A stretch of 17,917 bases of DNA, taken from NCBI GenBank assembly GCA_002179805.1, contig NAVB01000791.1:1-17917 (forward strand), given 5' to 3'. Position 1 is the first letter of the stretch. Every line of letters starts with the position of its first letter. Shown here one piece after another: positions 17,880 to 17,917 of the stretch. Both the position numbers and the translations under genes were made by a program. The stretch comes from Acanthamoeba lenticulata. Lineage: Eukaryota > Discosea > Longamoebia > Acanthamoebidae. A model generated the notes under the pieces. It searched no databases, had not been told where the DNA came from, and saw nothing but the letters and a program-made list of their open reading frames with translations.

Positions 17880-17917
17880 TTAAGTTACCATTAATTTAAC
17901 TATTTAAATAAATAAAT

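Noticed and set aside
1..17917. Bacterial or viral origin of the window
   Set aside because: Dozens of phase-consistent introns, a TATA box, poly(A) signals and eukaryote-only proteins (MED14, calcineurin A, UFD1) exclude a prokaryotic source. No viral hallmark gene was seen.

Overview
The window looks like nuclear DNA of a GC-rich free-living amoeba, most likely Acanthamoeba. Coding exons are very GC-rich. They are cut by many short spliceosomal introns (about 58-125 nt, one of 267 nt) with donors mostly GTACG or GTGCG, branch-like CTRAY motifs and CAG or TAG acceptors. Intergenic spacers are AT-rich and often under 200 bp. The species is inferred from this style and from protein similarity recognised by eye; no database search was run. 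I placed 50 introns, and in all genes but one the reading phase closes exactly across every junction.

Layout, left to right. (1) 1-3330, minus: a secreted or surface protein with a signal peptide, a TIG/IPT-like domain, an EGF-like module and a SUEL/galactose-binding-lectin-like domain; its 3' end lies off the left edge. (2) 3331-4200: no convincing gene. (3) 4271-5804, minus: a divergent nucleoside diphosphate kinase-fold protein of 343 aa, with a probable intron in its 5' UTR. (4) 5886-6245: a spacer between divergent genes, probably holding both promoters. (5) 6246-12515, plus: Mediator subunit MED14, 25 exons, 1407 aa. (6) 12666-14635, plus: the calcineurin A catalytic subunit, 8 exons, 479 aa, with a TATA box upstream. 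(7) 14816-15093, minus: a small twin-CX9C protein of the CMC4 family. (8) 15160-16450, minus: an unrecognised basic, probably coiled-coil protein whose frame appears broken or unusually spliced. (9) 16507-17879 or beyond, minus: a UFD1-domain protein with C-terminal TRAF/XAF1-type zinc fingers; its 5' end is uncertain at the right edge.

The genes form no pathway; they are housekeeping and surface genes packed tightly. The oddest part is 14.8-16.5 kb. There the CMC4-like gene and its unrelated upstream neighbour begin with nearly the same 40-nt first exon, followed by related intron sequence. A good GTAAGC...TGTAG intron could also splice the neighbour in frame into the CMC4-like gene. This local exon duplication, with possible alternative first exons or a fusion transcript, is the best candidate here for something not previously described.
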